DNA of 64,000 nucleotides. It comes from Sphingomonas populi. GTDB taxonomy: Bacteria > Pseudomonadota > Alphaproteobacteria > Sphingomonadales > Sphingomonadaceae. This document shows positions 47,133-56,087 of this stretch, in pieces (the stretch's first letter is position 1; each line of letters begins with the position of its first letter). Under the pieces are notes generated by a model. The model saw only the letters and a list, made by a program, of their open reading frames with translations, did not search any database and was not told the DNA's origin. A program made the translations under genes and the position numbers. The stretch lies in contig NZ_SGIS01000002.1 of NCBI RefSeq assembly GCF_004208535.1, positions 62,001 to 126,000 on the forward strand, written 5' to 3'.

Positions 47133-48503
47133 ATGGCAAAACCCCAGAAGCGCTATGTCTGCCAATCCTGCGGCTCGGTGTCGCATCGCTGGGCCGGGCA
47201 GTGTGGCGATTGCAGCGAATGGAATACGCTCGTCGAGGAGGTGAGCGGCGTGGTGACGCCGTTTCAGGCCAAGCATAACCTTCAGGGTGGCGGGCGGTTC
47301 ATCATGCTGTCGGGTCTCGACGCCGATGTCGAGTTGCCCGAACGGATGGCGAGCGGCATCGCCGAGTTCGACCGCGCGCTCGGCGGCGGTTTCGTCGAGG
47401 GATCGGCGACGCTGATCGGCGGCGATCCCGGCATCGGCAAGTCGACGCTGTTGCTTCAGGCGGCGGCGAAGATGGCGCTCGCCGGCAAGAGCGTTGCCTA
47501 TGTCTCGGGCGAGGAAGCGGCCGATCAGGTGCGGCTGCGCGCGCGGCGGCTCGGACTCGGCACCGCGCCGGTGCAACTCGCCTCGGCCACCTCGACGCGC
47601 GATATCCTGACGACATTGTCGCAAGGCACGCCGCCCGATCTGCTGGTGATCGATTCGATCCAGACGATGCATTCGGATCTGATCGAAGGCGCGCCCGGCA
47701 CGGTCAGTCAGGTGCGTGCATCGGCGCAGGAATTGATCCGTTTCGCCAAGGAACGCGGCACCGCCGTCGTGCTGGTCGGCCATGTCACCAAGGACGGCAG
47801 CATCGCCGGCCCGCGCGTGCTCGAACATATGGTCGATACCGTGCTGAGCTTCGAGGGCGAGCGCAGCCATCAATATCGCATCCTGCGCGCGATCAAGAAC
47901 CGCTTCGGCGGCACCGACGAGATCGGCGTGTTCGCGATGGTGGCGGAGGGGCTGACCGAGATTTCCAACCCCTCCGCTCTGTTCCTCACCCAGCGCGACG
48001 AGGGCGTGACCGGCACCACTGTCTTCCCCGCGCTGGAGGGCACGCGCCCGGTGCTGGTCGAAATTCAGGCGCTGGTCGTCCGCCTCGCCAGCGGTGCGAC
48101 GCCCCGGCGTGCCGTGGTCGGGTGGGACAGCGGCCGGCTGGCGATGATCCTCGCCGTGCTGGAGGCGCGGTGTGGGCTGAGCTTCTCGGCCTGCGAAGTG
48201 TATCTCAACATCGCCGGCGGCTACCGCGTGCAGGACCCCGCCGCCGATCTGGCGGTCGCGGCGGCGCTGGTGTCGGCGCTGTCCGAACGGCCCGTGCCGG
48301 TCGATGCCGTCGCGTTCGGCGAGATCGCGCTGTCGGGGGAAGTGCGGCCCGTCGCGCACGGCCCGCTGCGCATGAAGGAAGCTGCGAAGCTGGGCTTCGA
48401 ACGCGCGCTGGTGCCGGCCGCGAGCACGGGCGAAAAGACCACATTATCGCTCACCGGCTTCCGCACGCTCGGCCAGTTGGTCGAGCATATGCTCGGACGA
48501 TAG
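47133..48503 (+). CDS. radA: DNA repair protein RadA (Sms)
   Basis: RadA (456 residues) is a hexameric RecA-like helicase that promotes branch migration in recombinational repair. The N-terminal zinc finger is CQSCGSVSHRWAGQCGDC (10-27). The Walker A GGDPGIGKST is near 96-105, followed by the RadA-specific KNRFGGTDEIGVF. The Lon-like C-terminal domain includes VSALSERPVPVDAVAFGEI. All modules are intact. Confidence 0.97.
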   Translation: MAKPQKRYVCQSCGSVSHRWAGQCGDCSEWNTLVEEVSGVVTPFQAKHNLQGGGRFIMLSGLDADVELPERMASGIAEFDRALGGGFVEGSATLIGGDPGIGKSTLLLQAAAKMALAGKSVAYVSGEEAADQVRLRARRLGLGTAPVQLASATSTRDILTTLSQGTPPDLLVIDSIQTMHSDLIEGAPGTVSQVRASAQELIRFAKERGTAVVLVGHVTKDGSIAGPRVLEHMVDTVLSFEGERSHQYRILRAIKNRFGGTDEIGVFAMVAEGLTEISNPSALFLTQRDEGVTGTTVFPALEGTRPVLVEIQALVVRLASGATPRRAVVGWDSGRLAMILAVLEARCGLSFSACEVYLNIAGGYRVQDPAADLAVAAALVSALSERPVPVDAVAFGEIALSGEVRPVAHGPLRMKEAAKLGFERALVPAASTGEKTTLSLTGFRTLGQLVEHMLGR

Positions 48504-48567
48504 CTTGTGCGAGTTGCTTACCTGACACACTCGACACGCACCGCCCCGGCAGCGTAAGCGCGGCGCT

Positions 48568-49131
48568 ATGGGACTGACTGCGCTCGACATCATCGTTCTT
48601 ATCGCGATCGGCGCCGCCGCTCTGCTCGGGCTGGTGCGCGGCTTCGTTACCGAAGTGCTGGCGCTGTTCGCCTGGGTGGCGATCGTGTTCGCGGTGAAGC
48701 TGTTCCATGTGCCGGTCGCGCACGCGCTCACCGGCATCGTTGGCACGGTGACGGGCGCGGCGGTGCTGGCGTTCGCGATCCTCGCCGGCGTCACCTATTT
48801 TGGCGGGCGGCTGGTCGCCCGGGCGATCGGCGGACGCGTCCGCGATTCGGTGGTCGGCCCGCTCGACCGCGCGCTCGGCTTCGGCTTCGGCGCGCTCAAG
48901 GGCCTGATCCTGACCAGCCTCGGCTTCCTGCTCGTCGTGCTGATGACCGACACCGTGCATGGCGGTCCGGCGCACCGGCCCGAATGGCTGACGGCCTCGA
49001 AGACCTATCCTCTGCTCAATGCGACCAGCGCGGGGATCGCCGATTTCGTCGATCGCCGTCGCAAGGGGCTGCCGGTGTTCGGCAAGATCGCACCGCTGAC
49101 GAGTGAGACGACGGAGAACCGCACCGACTGA
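48568..49131 (+). CDS. cvpA: CvpA family membrane protein
   Basis: A 187-residue inner-membrane protein with four helices. LTALDIIVLIAIGAAALLGLVRGFVTEVLAL is the conserved start of the CvpA family. DRALGFGFGALKGLILTSL is the second signature. CvpA is implicated in envelope homeostasis. In many bacteria purF follows cvpA; here it is an IscU-like gene after 107 bases. Confidence 0.93.
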   Translation: MGLTALDIIVLIAIGAAALLGLVRGFVTEVLALFAWVAIVFAVKLFHVPVAHALTGIVGTVTGAAVLAFAILAGVTYFGGRLVARAIGGRVRDSVVGPLDRALGFGFGALKGLILTSLGFLLVVLMTDTVHGGPAHRPEWLTASKTYPLLNATSAGIADFVDRRRKGLPVFGKIAPLTSETTENRTD

Positions 49132-49238
49132 TGCCGTTCGCGCGGGAGGAGGCCGTGGGGGGTGAGGAACACCACGAAAATGGTTGCGCTATCGGCAGGC
49201 GGGGTGACGGGCGGCCGATCCGGCCCTACATCGGGCGC

Positions 49239-49673
49239 ATGACCGCACCGCTCTACAATACCGAGATTCTTCGCCTCGCCGCGACCATTCCCTATCAGGA
49301 GCGGCTCGCCGAACCCACGGCATCGTCGGAGAAACGCTCGCCGGTTTGCGGCAGCCGCGTGACGGTCGATGTCGTCACCGATGCCGAGGGTCGCGTCAGC
49401 GAAGTCGGCATGCTGGTGCGGGCTTGCGCGCTGGGGCAAGCGTCCTCGTCGCTATTGGCTTCGCACGTCATCGGCCGCTCGCCGGCCGAACTGGCGACGG
49501 CACGCGACGCGCTTACCGCCTGGTTGGCGGGCGCGGGGCCGGTGCCCGACTGGCCCGGTCTCGACATCTTCACCCCCGCCTTGCCGCACAGCGCGCGCCA
49601 TGCTTCGATCCGGCTCGCCTTCGAGGCGGCGGCGGAAGCGGCTGCGGCGGCGTCGCTGCAGCGCGCGGCATGA
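49239..49673 (+). CDS. IscU/NifU-N-like iron-sulfur scaffold protein, incomplete cysteine set
   Basis: A 144-residue protein of the IscU/SufU fold. It has RSPVCGSRVTVDVV and MLVRACALGQASSSLL, matching the first two cluster-ligand positions. Where the third cysteine is expected near the C-terminus the sequence reads HSARHASIRLAFEA, without Cys. It may carry clusters with another ligand or have a regulatory role. ATG 49239 is chosen because the fold begins there. It overlaps the Kef gene by ATGA. Confidence 0.82.
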   Translation: MTAPLYNTEILRLAATIPYQERLAEPTASSEKRSPVCGSRVTVDVVTDAEGRVSEVGMLVRACALGQASSSLLASHVIGRSPAELATARDALTAWLAGAGPVPDWPGLDIFTPALPHSARHASIRLAFEAAAEAAAAASLQRAA

Positions 49674-51427
49674 CGGAGAGCCTGCTCAGCGCCGGCGCCG
49701 TGCTCGGCGGCTTCGCGCTGCTGTTCGTGCTGATCTTCCGCCGGTTCGGGCTGGGTGCGACCCTTGGCTATCTCGTTGCCGGCGCGGTCGTCGGCCCGCA
49801 GGTGCTCGGGCTGGTCGGCGATGCCGAGCAGAAGATCGGTGTCGCCGAACTCGGCATCACCCTGCTGCTGTTCATCGTCGGTCTTGAACTCAATCCGTCG
49901 CGATTGTGGAGCTTGCGCAAGGAAATCTTCGGGCTGGGTCTGCTTCAGGTCGTGCTCTGCGGCGTCGCGGTGACGGGCGTGGTGTGGCTGTTCGCTGGCT
50001 TCTCGATCGCGTCGGCGCTCGCGCTCGGCCTGCCGCTCGCGCTGTCCTCGACCGCTCAGGTGCTGCCGATGCTGCAATCCGCCGGCCGGCTGCGCACCCC
50101 GTTCGGCGAGCGCGCCTTCTCGATCCTGCTGTTCCAGGACCTGTCGATCGTTCCGCTCATCACCATCGTCACGGTGCTGTCGCGCAACCCCGCCGACGCG
50201 CATGGCCCGCCCGGCTGGCAATTGTTCCTTTATACCATCCTCGCGATCGTCGGGTTGGTGCTGGCCGGACGCTTCCTGATGCGGCCGATGTTCCGCGCGA
50301 TCGGCAATCTCGGCGAGCGCGAGATGTTCGTGTTCGCCGCGCTGTTCACCGTCGTCGCGGCGGCGGCGATCATGGAGTCGCTCGGGCTGTCGACTGCGCT
50401 CGGCGCGTTCGTCGCGGGCGTGATGCTTGCTGACAGCCCCTATCGGCACGAGATCGAAAGCGATGTCGAGCCGTTCCGATCGGTGCTGCTCGGCCTGTTC
50501 TTCGTCGCGGTCGGCATGATGCTCGATCTCCACGCGATCGCGGCGCGGCCGCTGTTCGTGGTCGGCATGGCGGCGGCGCTGATCGTTACCAAGACCGCGA
50601 TCATCATGGTCATCGGCCTGCTGTTCCGTATGACATGGCGGCAGGCGTTCGCGCTCGGGCTACTGCTGAGCCAGGGCGGCGAGTTCGGCTTCGTGCTGTT
50701 CGCACAGGCGCAGAACGCCTGGCTCATCAAGCCCGAGGCGGCGAGCCTGTTCGGCGCGATCGTCACGCTGTCGATGGCGACGACGCCGTTCCTGATGGCG
50801 CTGACCAAGCGGCTGCGCACTGAACCGATCGTCGCCACCGGCGACCGCGAGGGGCCACGCGCGGACGGCGCCAATGCGCTGATCGTCGGCTACGGGCGCT
50901 TCGGCCAGACGGTCGCGCAGATGCTGATCGCGCAAGGCATCCCCGTCACGCTGATCGACACGGACATCGAGATGATCGACGTTGCAGGCGAGTTCGGCGC
51001 CAAGGTCTATTACGGCGATGGCACCCGGCTCGACCTGCTCCGCCAAGCGGGCGCGAGCGAGGCCGAACTGATCCTGTTCTGTATCGACAAGGATCAGGTG
51101 ACGCTCGATCTGGTTGAGGCGGTCCACACCGCTTTCCCCAAGGCCGGCATCTTCGTGCGCGCCTATGATCGGCGCTCGCTCATCAAGCTCAAAGGCAGCC
51201 CGGCAGCGGCGGTGGTGCGCGAAGTGCTTGAATCGGCGGTGAAGATGGCGCGGCTGGCGATGGCGAGCCTCGACATCGACGAAGAGGAAATCAACCGCAG
51301 CGAGGCCCATTACCGCGCGCGCGACAAGGAACGGCTCAAGGCGCAGCTCGACAGCGGCGATTTCCGCACCGAGGCGGCGCGGATGCTGGTACAGGATGCA
51401 CGCGAGGAATTGCGGGAGGGCGGCTGA
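49670..51427 (+). CDS. kefC: Kef-type K+/H+ antiporter with TrkA-N domain
   Basis: A 585-residue CPA2-family antiporter. About 12 membrane helices (LLFIVGLELNPSRLWSLRKE and LSTALGAFVAGVMLADSPYRHEIESD are family marks) are followed by a cytoplasmic Rossmann domain. That domain begins ANALIVGYGRFGQTVAQMLI, near residue 400. In glutathione-gated relatives it binds NAD(H) and glutathione and guards against electrophiles. ATG 49670 overlaps the upstream stop; the frame open from 49346 is an artefact. It overlaps the DUF423 gene by one base. Confidence 0.93.
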   Translation: MTESLLSAGAVLGGFALLFVLIFRRFGLGATLGYLVAGAVVGPQVLGLVGDAEQKIGVAELGITLLLFIVGLELNPSRLWSLRKEIFGLGLLQVVLCGVAVTGVVWLFAGFSIASALALGLPLALSSTAQVLPMLQSAGRLRTPFGERAFSILLFQDLSIVPLITIVTVLSRNPADAHGPPGWQLFLYTILAIVGLVLAGRFLMRPMFRAIGNLGEREMFVFAALFTVVAAAAIMESLGLSTALGAFVAGVMLADSPYRHEIESDVEPFRSVLLGLFFVAVGMMLDLHAIAARPLFVVGMAAALIVTKTAIIMVIGLLFRMTWRQAFALGLLLSQGGEFGFVLFAQAQNAWLIKPEAASLFGAIVTLSMATTPFLMALTKRLRTEPIVATGDREGPRADGANALIVGYGRFGQTVAQMLIAQGIPVTLIDTDIEMIDVAGEFGAKVYYGDGTRLDLLRQAGASEAELILFCIDKDQVTLDLVEAVHTAFPKAGIFVRAYDRRSLIKLKGSPAAAVVREVLESAVKMARLAMASLDIDEEEINRSEAHYRARDKERLKAQLDSGDFRTEAARMLVQDAREELREGG

Positions 51428-51756
51428 TGAACTGGCTGGTAATTGCGGCGGCACTGTCGGGCGCGCTCGCGGTCGGCGCCGGTGCGTTCGGCGCTCATGG
51501 CGCGAGCGGGCAGGCGCAGGCGTGGCTCAAGACCGGCGGCGAATATCAACTGATCCATGCTGTCGCCGCGTTGGTTGCGGTGCAGATCGGCGCGCGCGGG
51601 CCGGGGTGGCTGTTCGTCGCCGGCGGCTTCGTGTTCGCGGGCACGTTGTACCTGATGGCGCTCGGCCTGCCGCGCTGGCTCGGCGCGGTGACGCCGATCG
51701 GCGGCGTGTTGCTGATTGCGGGATGGCTATGGCTCGCGTGGAGCGCGGCTCGGTAG
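51427..51756 (+). CDS. DUF423 family membrane protein
   Basis: A 109-residue protein with four membrane helices. The conserved GALAVGAGAFGAHGASG at residues 13-29 and FVFAGTLYLMALGLPRWLGAVTPIGG are the DUF423 signatures (YwdK/YgdD group). Function is unknown. Translation is coupled to the Kef gene (TGATG). Confidence 0.92.
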   Translation: MNWLVIAAALSGALAVGAGAFGAHGASGQAQAWLKTGGEYQLIHAVAALVAVQIGARGPGWLFVAGGFVFAGTLYLMALGLPRWLGAVTPIGGVLLIAGWLWLAWSAAR

Positions 51757-51768
51757 CAATATTCTCAC

Positions 51769-51838
51769 CGTTCGTCCCGAGCGAAGTCGAGGGACAGGCC
51801 CGGAGCGCAGGCGCTTCGATTTCGCTCGGCACGAACGG
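51769..51838. repeat. Palindromic intergenic repeat, family B, copy 2
   Basis: Arms CGTTCGTCCCGAGCGAAGTC (from 51769) and ATTTCGCTCGGCACGAACGG (to 51838) are inverted around a GC-rich centre. It lies between the convergent DUF423 and mmsB genes. Core bases are shared with the copies at 32673-32735 and 61408-61483. Confidence 0.82.
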
Positions 51839-51844
51839 ACGCTT

Positions 51845-52735
51845 TTACGCCGTCCGCTTGCCGTCGAGCAGCCGCACGATCGCCGAGAAATCCAGCGCGC
51901 CGTTGCCGGCGTCGGCGAAGCGCTGATACAGCTCCGCCGCACGCGCGCCCATCGGTGTGTCGGCATCGACCGAGGCCGCTGCCTCCATCGCCAACTTCAA
52001 ATCCTTGAGCATCAACGCGGTCGCGAAACCGCCCTGATAGTCGCGGTCGGCGGGGGTCTCCGGGCCGACACCGGGCCACGGCGCGTAGCTGGTCAGCGAC
52101 CAGCTTTGCCCCGAGCTGACGCTGGCGATCTCGAAGAATTTCTGCGGATCGAGACCGAGCTTGTCGGCGAGCAGGAACGCTTCGCATGTCGCGATCATTT
52201 CTGCGCCGAGCACCATATTGTTGCAGATCTTGGCCGACTGGCCCGCACCGCTCGCGCCGGCATGGATCACCGCCTTGCCCATCTGCGCGAGATACGGCTG
52301 CGCGCGCGCGAAGGCGTCGTCCGCACCGCCGACCATGAAGGTCAGCGTGCCCGCATTCGCCGCCGCGATCCCGCCCGAAACGGGGGCATCGACCATCGCG
52401 AACCCGTTGGCCGCAGCGCTTTCCGCGACGCGCTTGGCGGTCGCGACGTCGATCGTCGAACAATCGATCAGCAAGGCGCTTTGCGGCGCGGCGGCGAACA
52501 CGCTGTCGGCATAGACCGTCTCGACATGCCGCCCGGCGGGCAACATCGTCACCACCGCATCGGCGCCGTCGCACGCTTCGGCCGCACTGGCGACCGGCAC
52601 GCAGCCCGCCGCTTTGGCGCGATCGAGCGCATCGGCGGAGAGATCGAAGGCGGACACGTCATGCCCGTGCTTCGCGAGGTTCGCGGCCATGCCGCCGCCC
52701 ATGTTGCCGAGCCCGATAAAGCCGATGCGTGCCAT
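51845..52735 (-). CDS. mmsB: 3-hydroxyisobutyrate dehydrogenase
   Basis: A 296-residue NAD-dependent beta-hydroxyacid dehydrogenase that oxidises 3-hydroxyisobutyrate to methylmalonate semialdehyde in valine breakdown. The cofactor site is IGFIGLGNMGGGMAANL. DAPVSGGIAAANAGTLTFM is the substrate loop, and GQSAKICNNMVL holds the catalytic lysine. It is the last of six genes of a valine operon. Confidence 0.95.
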   Translation of the reverse strand: MARIGFIGLGNMGGGMAANLAKHGHDVSAFDLSADALDRAKAAGCVPVASAAEACDGADAVVTMLPAGRHVETVYADSVFAAAPQSALLIDCSTIDVATAKRVAESAAANGFAMVDAPVSGGIAAANAGTLTFMVGGADDAFARAQPYLAQMGKAVIHAGASGAGQSAKICNNMVLGAEMIATCEAFLLADKLGLDPQKFFEIASVSSGQSWSLTSYAPWPGVGPETPADRDYQGGFATALMLKDLKLAMEAAASVDADTPMGARAAELYQRFADAGNGALDFSAIVRLLDGKRTA

Positions 52736-52745
52736 GTCTCTCTCC

Positions 52746-53525
52746 TTAGCGGCCGACCCAGACGGCCGGCCGTTTCTCGACGAAGGCGGTCATGCCTTCG
52801 CGCTTGTCCTCGGTGGCCGTGAGGAGCTGGAACAGCCGGCGCTCGCTCTGGATGCCCTGCGCCAGCCCGCTTTCGAACGCGAGGTTGACCATTTCCTTGT
52901 TCACCATCGCGGCGAGCGGCGGCATCGCCGCGATCGTCGCGGCGGTCTTGAGCGCGTCAGCGAGCAGATCGGCGGCGGGCACGATCCGCGCGACCAGCCC
53001 CGAACGCTCGGCTTCCTCAGCCCCCATCATCCGCCCGGTCAGGCACATCTCCATCGCCTTGGCCTTGCCGACCGCGCGCGTCAGCCGCTGCGAGCCGCCC
53101 ATGCCCGGCGCGACGCCGAGCTTGATTTCGGGCTGGCCGAACTTGGCGGTGTCCGAAGCGAGGATGAAGTCCGCCATCATCGCCAGCTCGCAGCCGCCGC
53201 CGAGAGCGAAGCCGTTGACCGCTGCGATCCACGGCTTGCGCGTGCCGACCACGCCGCTCTGCCAGCCGGAGAAGAAATCCTGCAGGAAGAAATCGGCGGC
53301 GGGCTTGTCGACCATCTCCTTGATGTCGGCACCCGCCGCGAACGCCTTCTCGCCGCTGCCGGTCAGCACCGCGCAGCGCTGGCCGGGATCGGCGTCGAAC
53401 GCTGCGAACGCGTCGATCAGATCAGCCAAGACTTCGGTGTTGAGCGCATTGAGCGCCTGCGGGCGGTTGAGCGTGATGAGCGTGACGGCGTCATGCCGTT
53501 CGACCAGGATATTTTGATAGGTCAT
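52746..53525 (-). CDS. Enoyl-CoA hydratase
   Basis: A 259-residue crotonase, expected to hydrate methacrylyl-CoA in valine catabolism. [10 protein letters not shown] and [17 protein letters not shown] form the oxyanion hole. The catalytic glutamates are in GCELAMM and [13 protein letters not shown]. Both Glu positions of active hydratases are present. It overlaps the hydrolase-type crotonase gene by four bases. Confidence 0.92.
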   Translation of the reverse strand: MTYQNILVERHDAVTLITLNRPQALNALNTEVLADLIDAFAAFDADPGQRCAVLTGSGEKAFAAGADIKEMVDKPAADFFLQDFFSGWQSGVVGTRKPWIAAVNGFALGGGCELAMMADFILASDTAKFGQPEIKLGVAPGMGGSQRLTRAVGKAKAMEMCLTGRMMGAEEAERSGLVARIVPAADLLADALKTAATIAAMPPLAAMVNKEMVNLAFESGLAQGIQSERRLFQLLTATEDKREGMTAFVEKRPAVWVGR

Positions 53526-54562
53526 GCCGGTGTCCAGGCCTCATGTGCGGGGAGGGGTGCGAAGATCGCGTCGATCGTGGCGTCGCTCACGCCTTCGGGC
53601 GTGGCGGGGTTCCAGCGCGGCGCATTGTCCTTGTCAACGATCAGCGCGCGCACGCCCTCTATGAAGTCGTGCCGCTGCGCGAGCCGGGCGGCGACCGCAT
53701 ATTCCTGCCGCATCTCGTCGGCGAAGTCGGCCATCGCCGCACCCTCGGCGAGCAGGCGGAGCGAGACCTTCATCGCCTGCGGAGACTTGGTGCCGAGCGT
53801 GGCAAGCTGCGCCGCTGCCCATTCGCCCGGATCGGCGGCGAGCGCCGTCAGCACGTCTTCCAGCCGGTCGGAAGCGAACAGCCGGTCGATCTCGACGCGG
53901 TGCGACAGGATTGCCGCATCGGGGGCACGGGCGTTGGCATCATCGAGGATCGTCGCGACGGCCTGCGGTGTTGCCGCGACCGCAGCCTTGATCGTGTCGA
54001 GCGCCGTGGCAGGAACGAAGTGCGTCGCGAGGCCAAGCGCGAGGCATTCCGCGCCATCGAGCCGATAGCCGGTCAGCGCGATATATTGCCCGATCCGCCC
54101 CGGCAGCCGCGACAGATACCAGCCGCCGCCGACATCGGGGAACAGGCCGATTCCGGTCTCGGGCATGGCGAATTTGGTGTTCTCGGTCGCGACCCGGTAG
54201 CGCGCGGGCTGCGAGATGCCGACCCCGCCGCCCATCGTGATCCCGTCCATGAACGCGACGATCGGCTTGGCATAGGTGAACAGCCGGTGGTTGAGCTGGT
54301 ATTCGACGCGGAAGAACTCGCGTGCCGCGCTGCCGTCGCCGGCGCCGCTCTCCGCGATCATGCGGATATCGCCGCCCGCGCAAAACCCGCGGCCCTCGGC
54401 ATGGTCGATCAGCACCGCTTCGATCGCCGGATCGCGCTCGGCGGCAGCGAGCGCATCGAGCATCGCCACGCACATGCCGGTGTTGAGCGCATGGATCGCC
54501 TTGGGGCGGTTGAGGCGGATACGCAGCACCGCGCCTTCGGTCGTCGTGAGGACGTCGGTCAC
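53522..54562 (-). CDS. 3-hydroxyisobutyryl-CoA hydrolase
   Basis: A 346-residue crotonase-fold thioesterase that frees 3-hydroxyisobutyrate from CoA. It is longer than hydratases and has [25 protein letters not shown] and [23 protein letters not shown], the HIBCH signature. The start is GTG 54562, overlapping the acyl-CoA dehydrogenase stop (GTGA). The frame stays open to 54958 but that part is antisense-like read-through of the upstream gene in another frame. Confidence 0.93.
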   Translation of the reverse strand: MTDVLTTTEGAVLRIRLNRPKAIHALNTGMCVAMLDALAAAERDPAIEAVLIDHAEGRGFCAGGDIRMIAESGAGDGSAAREFFRVEYQLNHRLFTYAKPIVAFMDGITMGGGVGISQPARYRVATENTKFAMPETGIGLFPDVGGGWYLSRLPGRIGQYIALTGYRLDGAECLALGLATHFVPATALDTIKAAVAATPQAVATILDDANARAPDAAILSHRVEIDRLFASDRLEDVLTALAADPGEWAAAQLATLGTKSPQAMKVSLRLLAEGAAMADFADEMRQEYAVAARLAQRHDFIEGVRALIVDKDNAPRWNPATPEGVSDATIDAIFAPLPAHEAWTPA

Positions 54563-55698
54563 TTCAGCAGATCCCGGCCGATGATCATCCGCATCACCTG
54601 GTTGGTGCCCTCCAGAATCGAATGCACGCGCAAATCGCGCCAGAAACGCTCGATCGGATAGTCCATCAGATAGCCATAGCCGCCGTGCAGTTGCAGCGCG
54701 CGATCGGCCACCGCCGAACCCGTATCGGTGGCGAGCCGCTTCGCCATCGCCGCGAACCGCGTCTTGTCGGGCGCGCCGTCGCTCACCTTCGCCGCCGCCA
54801 TGTAGAGCAGCGCGCGCGCCGCCTCCAGGTCGGTCACCATGTCGGCGAGCGTGAACTGGGTGTTCTGGAACTCGGCGATCGCCTTGCCGAACTGCTTGCG
54901 ATCCTTGGTGTACGTCACCGCCTCGTCGAGACAGCGCTGCGCGCCCCCCAGCGAACACGCACCGATGTTGAGCCGCCCGCCGTCGAGCCCGCTCATCGCG
55001 ATTTTGAAACCCTCGCCCTCGGCGCCAAGTAGATTCTCGGCCGGCACGCGGACGTTATCGAGAATGAGTTGCGCGGTCGGCTGCGAATGCCAGCCGAGCT
55101 TGCGCTCCTGCGCGCCGAAGCTGACGCCGGGCATGTCCTTCTCGATGACGAGGCAGGAAATGCCCTTGGGGCCGTCCTCACCCGTGCGGACCATGACGAC
55201 ATAGACTTCGTTTTCGCCCGCGCCCGAGATGAACTGCTTCGATCCGGTGACGACATACGAATCGCCATCGCGCACCGCGCGCGTCTTGAGCGCCGCCGCG
55301 TCCGATCCCGAGCCGGGTTCGGTGAGGCAATAGCTCGCGATTCGCGCCATCCCGACGAGATCGGGCAGATATTTCGCCTTAACGTCAGCGCTGCCGAACG
55401 TGTCGATCATCCACGACGCCATGTTGTGGATGCTGATGAACGCCGAGGTGGAAGGGCAGCCATAGGCCATCGCCTCCATGATGAGCGCCGCCTCCAGCCG
55501 CCCGAGCGCGATGCCGCCGCTCGCTTCCGAAACGTAGATCGCCCCGAACCCCAGCTCCGCCGCCGCGCGGATCGTGTCGCGCGGGAAGATGTGCTGCGCA
55601 TCCCATTCCGCCGCGAACGGCGTGATGCGATCGGCGGTGAAGCGCCGGGCCAGCTCCTGGATCTCGCGCTGGTCGTCGGTCAGGTCGAACTGGGTCAT
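54559..55698 (-). CDS. Isobutyryl-CoA-type acyl-CoA dehydrogenase
   Basis: A 379-residue FAD-dependent acyl-CoA dehydrogenase. AYCLTEPGSGSDAAAL (here starting SYCLTEPGSGSD) and QFGKAIAEFQNTQFTLADM are family signatures. The end GYGYLMDYPIERFWRDLRVHSILEGTNQVMRMIIGRDLL is complete. Operon context points to isobutyryl-CoA as substrate, giving methacrylyl-CoA. It overlaps the RidA-like gene by four bases. Confidence 0.93.
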   Translation of the reverse strand: MTQFDLTDDQREIQELARRFTADRITPFAAEWDAQHIFPRDTIRAAAELGFGAIYVSEASGGIALGRLEAALIMEAMAYGCPSTSAFISIHNMASWMIDTFGSADVKAKYLPDLVGMARIASYCLTEPGSGSDAAALKTRAVRDGDSYVVTGSKQFISGAGENEVYVVMVRTGEDGPKGISCLVIEKDMPGVSFGAQERKLGWHSQPTAQLILDNVRVPAENLLGAEGEGFKIAMSGLDGGRLNIGACSLGGAQRCLDEAVTYTKDRKQFGKAIAEFQNTQFTLADMVTDLEAARALLYMAAAKVSDGAPDKTRFAAMAKRLATDTGSAVADRALQLHGGYGYLMDYPIERFWRDLRVHSILEGTNQVMRMIIGRDLLK

Positions 55699-56075
55699 GC
55701 GCTCATCACTTCCGCTTCAATTTCCACGCGCCACTCCGGCCGGATGAAGCCCGACACGATCAGCGTCGTCGTGGCGGGACGCGCCGTGCCGAACCAGCGG
55801 CCATGCACGGCCGCGACCGAGGGAAAGTCGGCGCGGTCGGTAAGATAGATGCAGGTACGCACCGTGTCGGCGATGTCGCCGTCGAGATCGGCGATCGCCT
55901 GTGCGACGATCGCGCAGCACCGCTCCATCTGCGCCGCAGCGTCGCCGGCCGTGGATGATCCATCCGGCTCGATCGGGGCGGTGCCGGCGACCATGATCTG
56001 GTTGCCGGTCCGTACCGCGCGCGAAAACCCAAGAACCGGCTCCAGCGGCGAACCACTGCTGACGCGACGCTTCAT
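55695..56075 (-). CDS. RidA/YjgF-family protein
   Basis: A 126-residue trimeric-type Rid protein. FSRAVRTGNQIMVAGTAPIEPDG and VRTCIYLTDRADFPSVAAVHGRWFG are the family core. The segment with the catalytic arginine in RidA (VARLP) reads VSGFIRPEW here, so deaminase activity on enamines is uncertain and this may be another Rid subgroup. It lies inside the valine operon between mmsA and the acyl-CoA dehydrogenase. Confidence 0.9.
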   Translation of the reverse strand: MKRRVSSGSPLEPVLGFSRAVRTGNQIMVAGTAPIEPDGSSTAGDAAAQMERCCAIVAQAIADLDGDIADTVRTCIYLTDRADFPSVAAVHGRWFGTARPATTTLIVSGFIRPEWRVEIEAEVMSA

Positions 56076-56087
56076 GCCACTATCACC

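Noticed and set aside
53522..54958. Long version (478 codons) of the 3-hydroxyisobutyryl-CoA hydrolase
   Set aside because: The extra N-terminal part lies over the acyl-CoA dehydrogenase gene in another frame and lacks crotonase similarity; GTG 54562 with GTGA overlap is the natural start.
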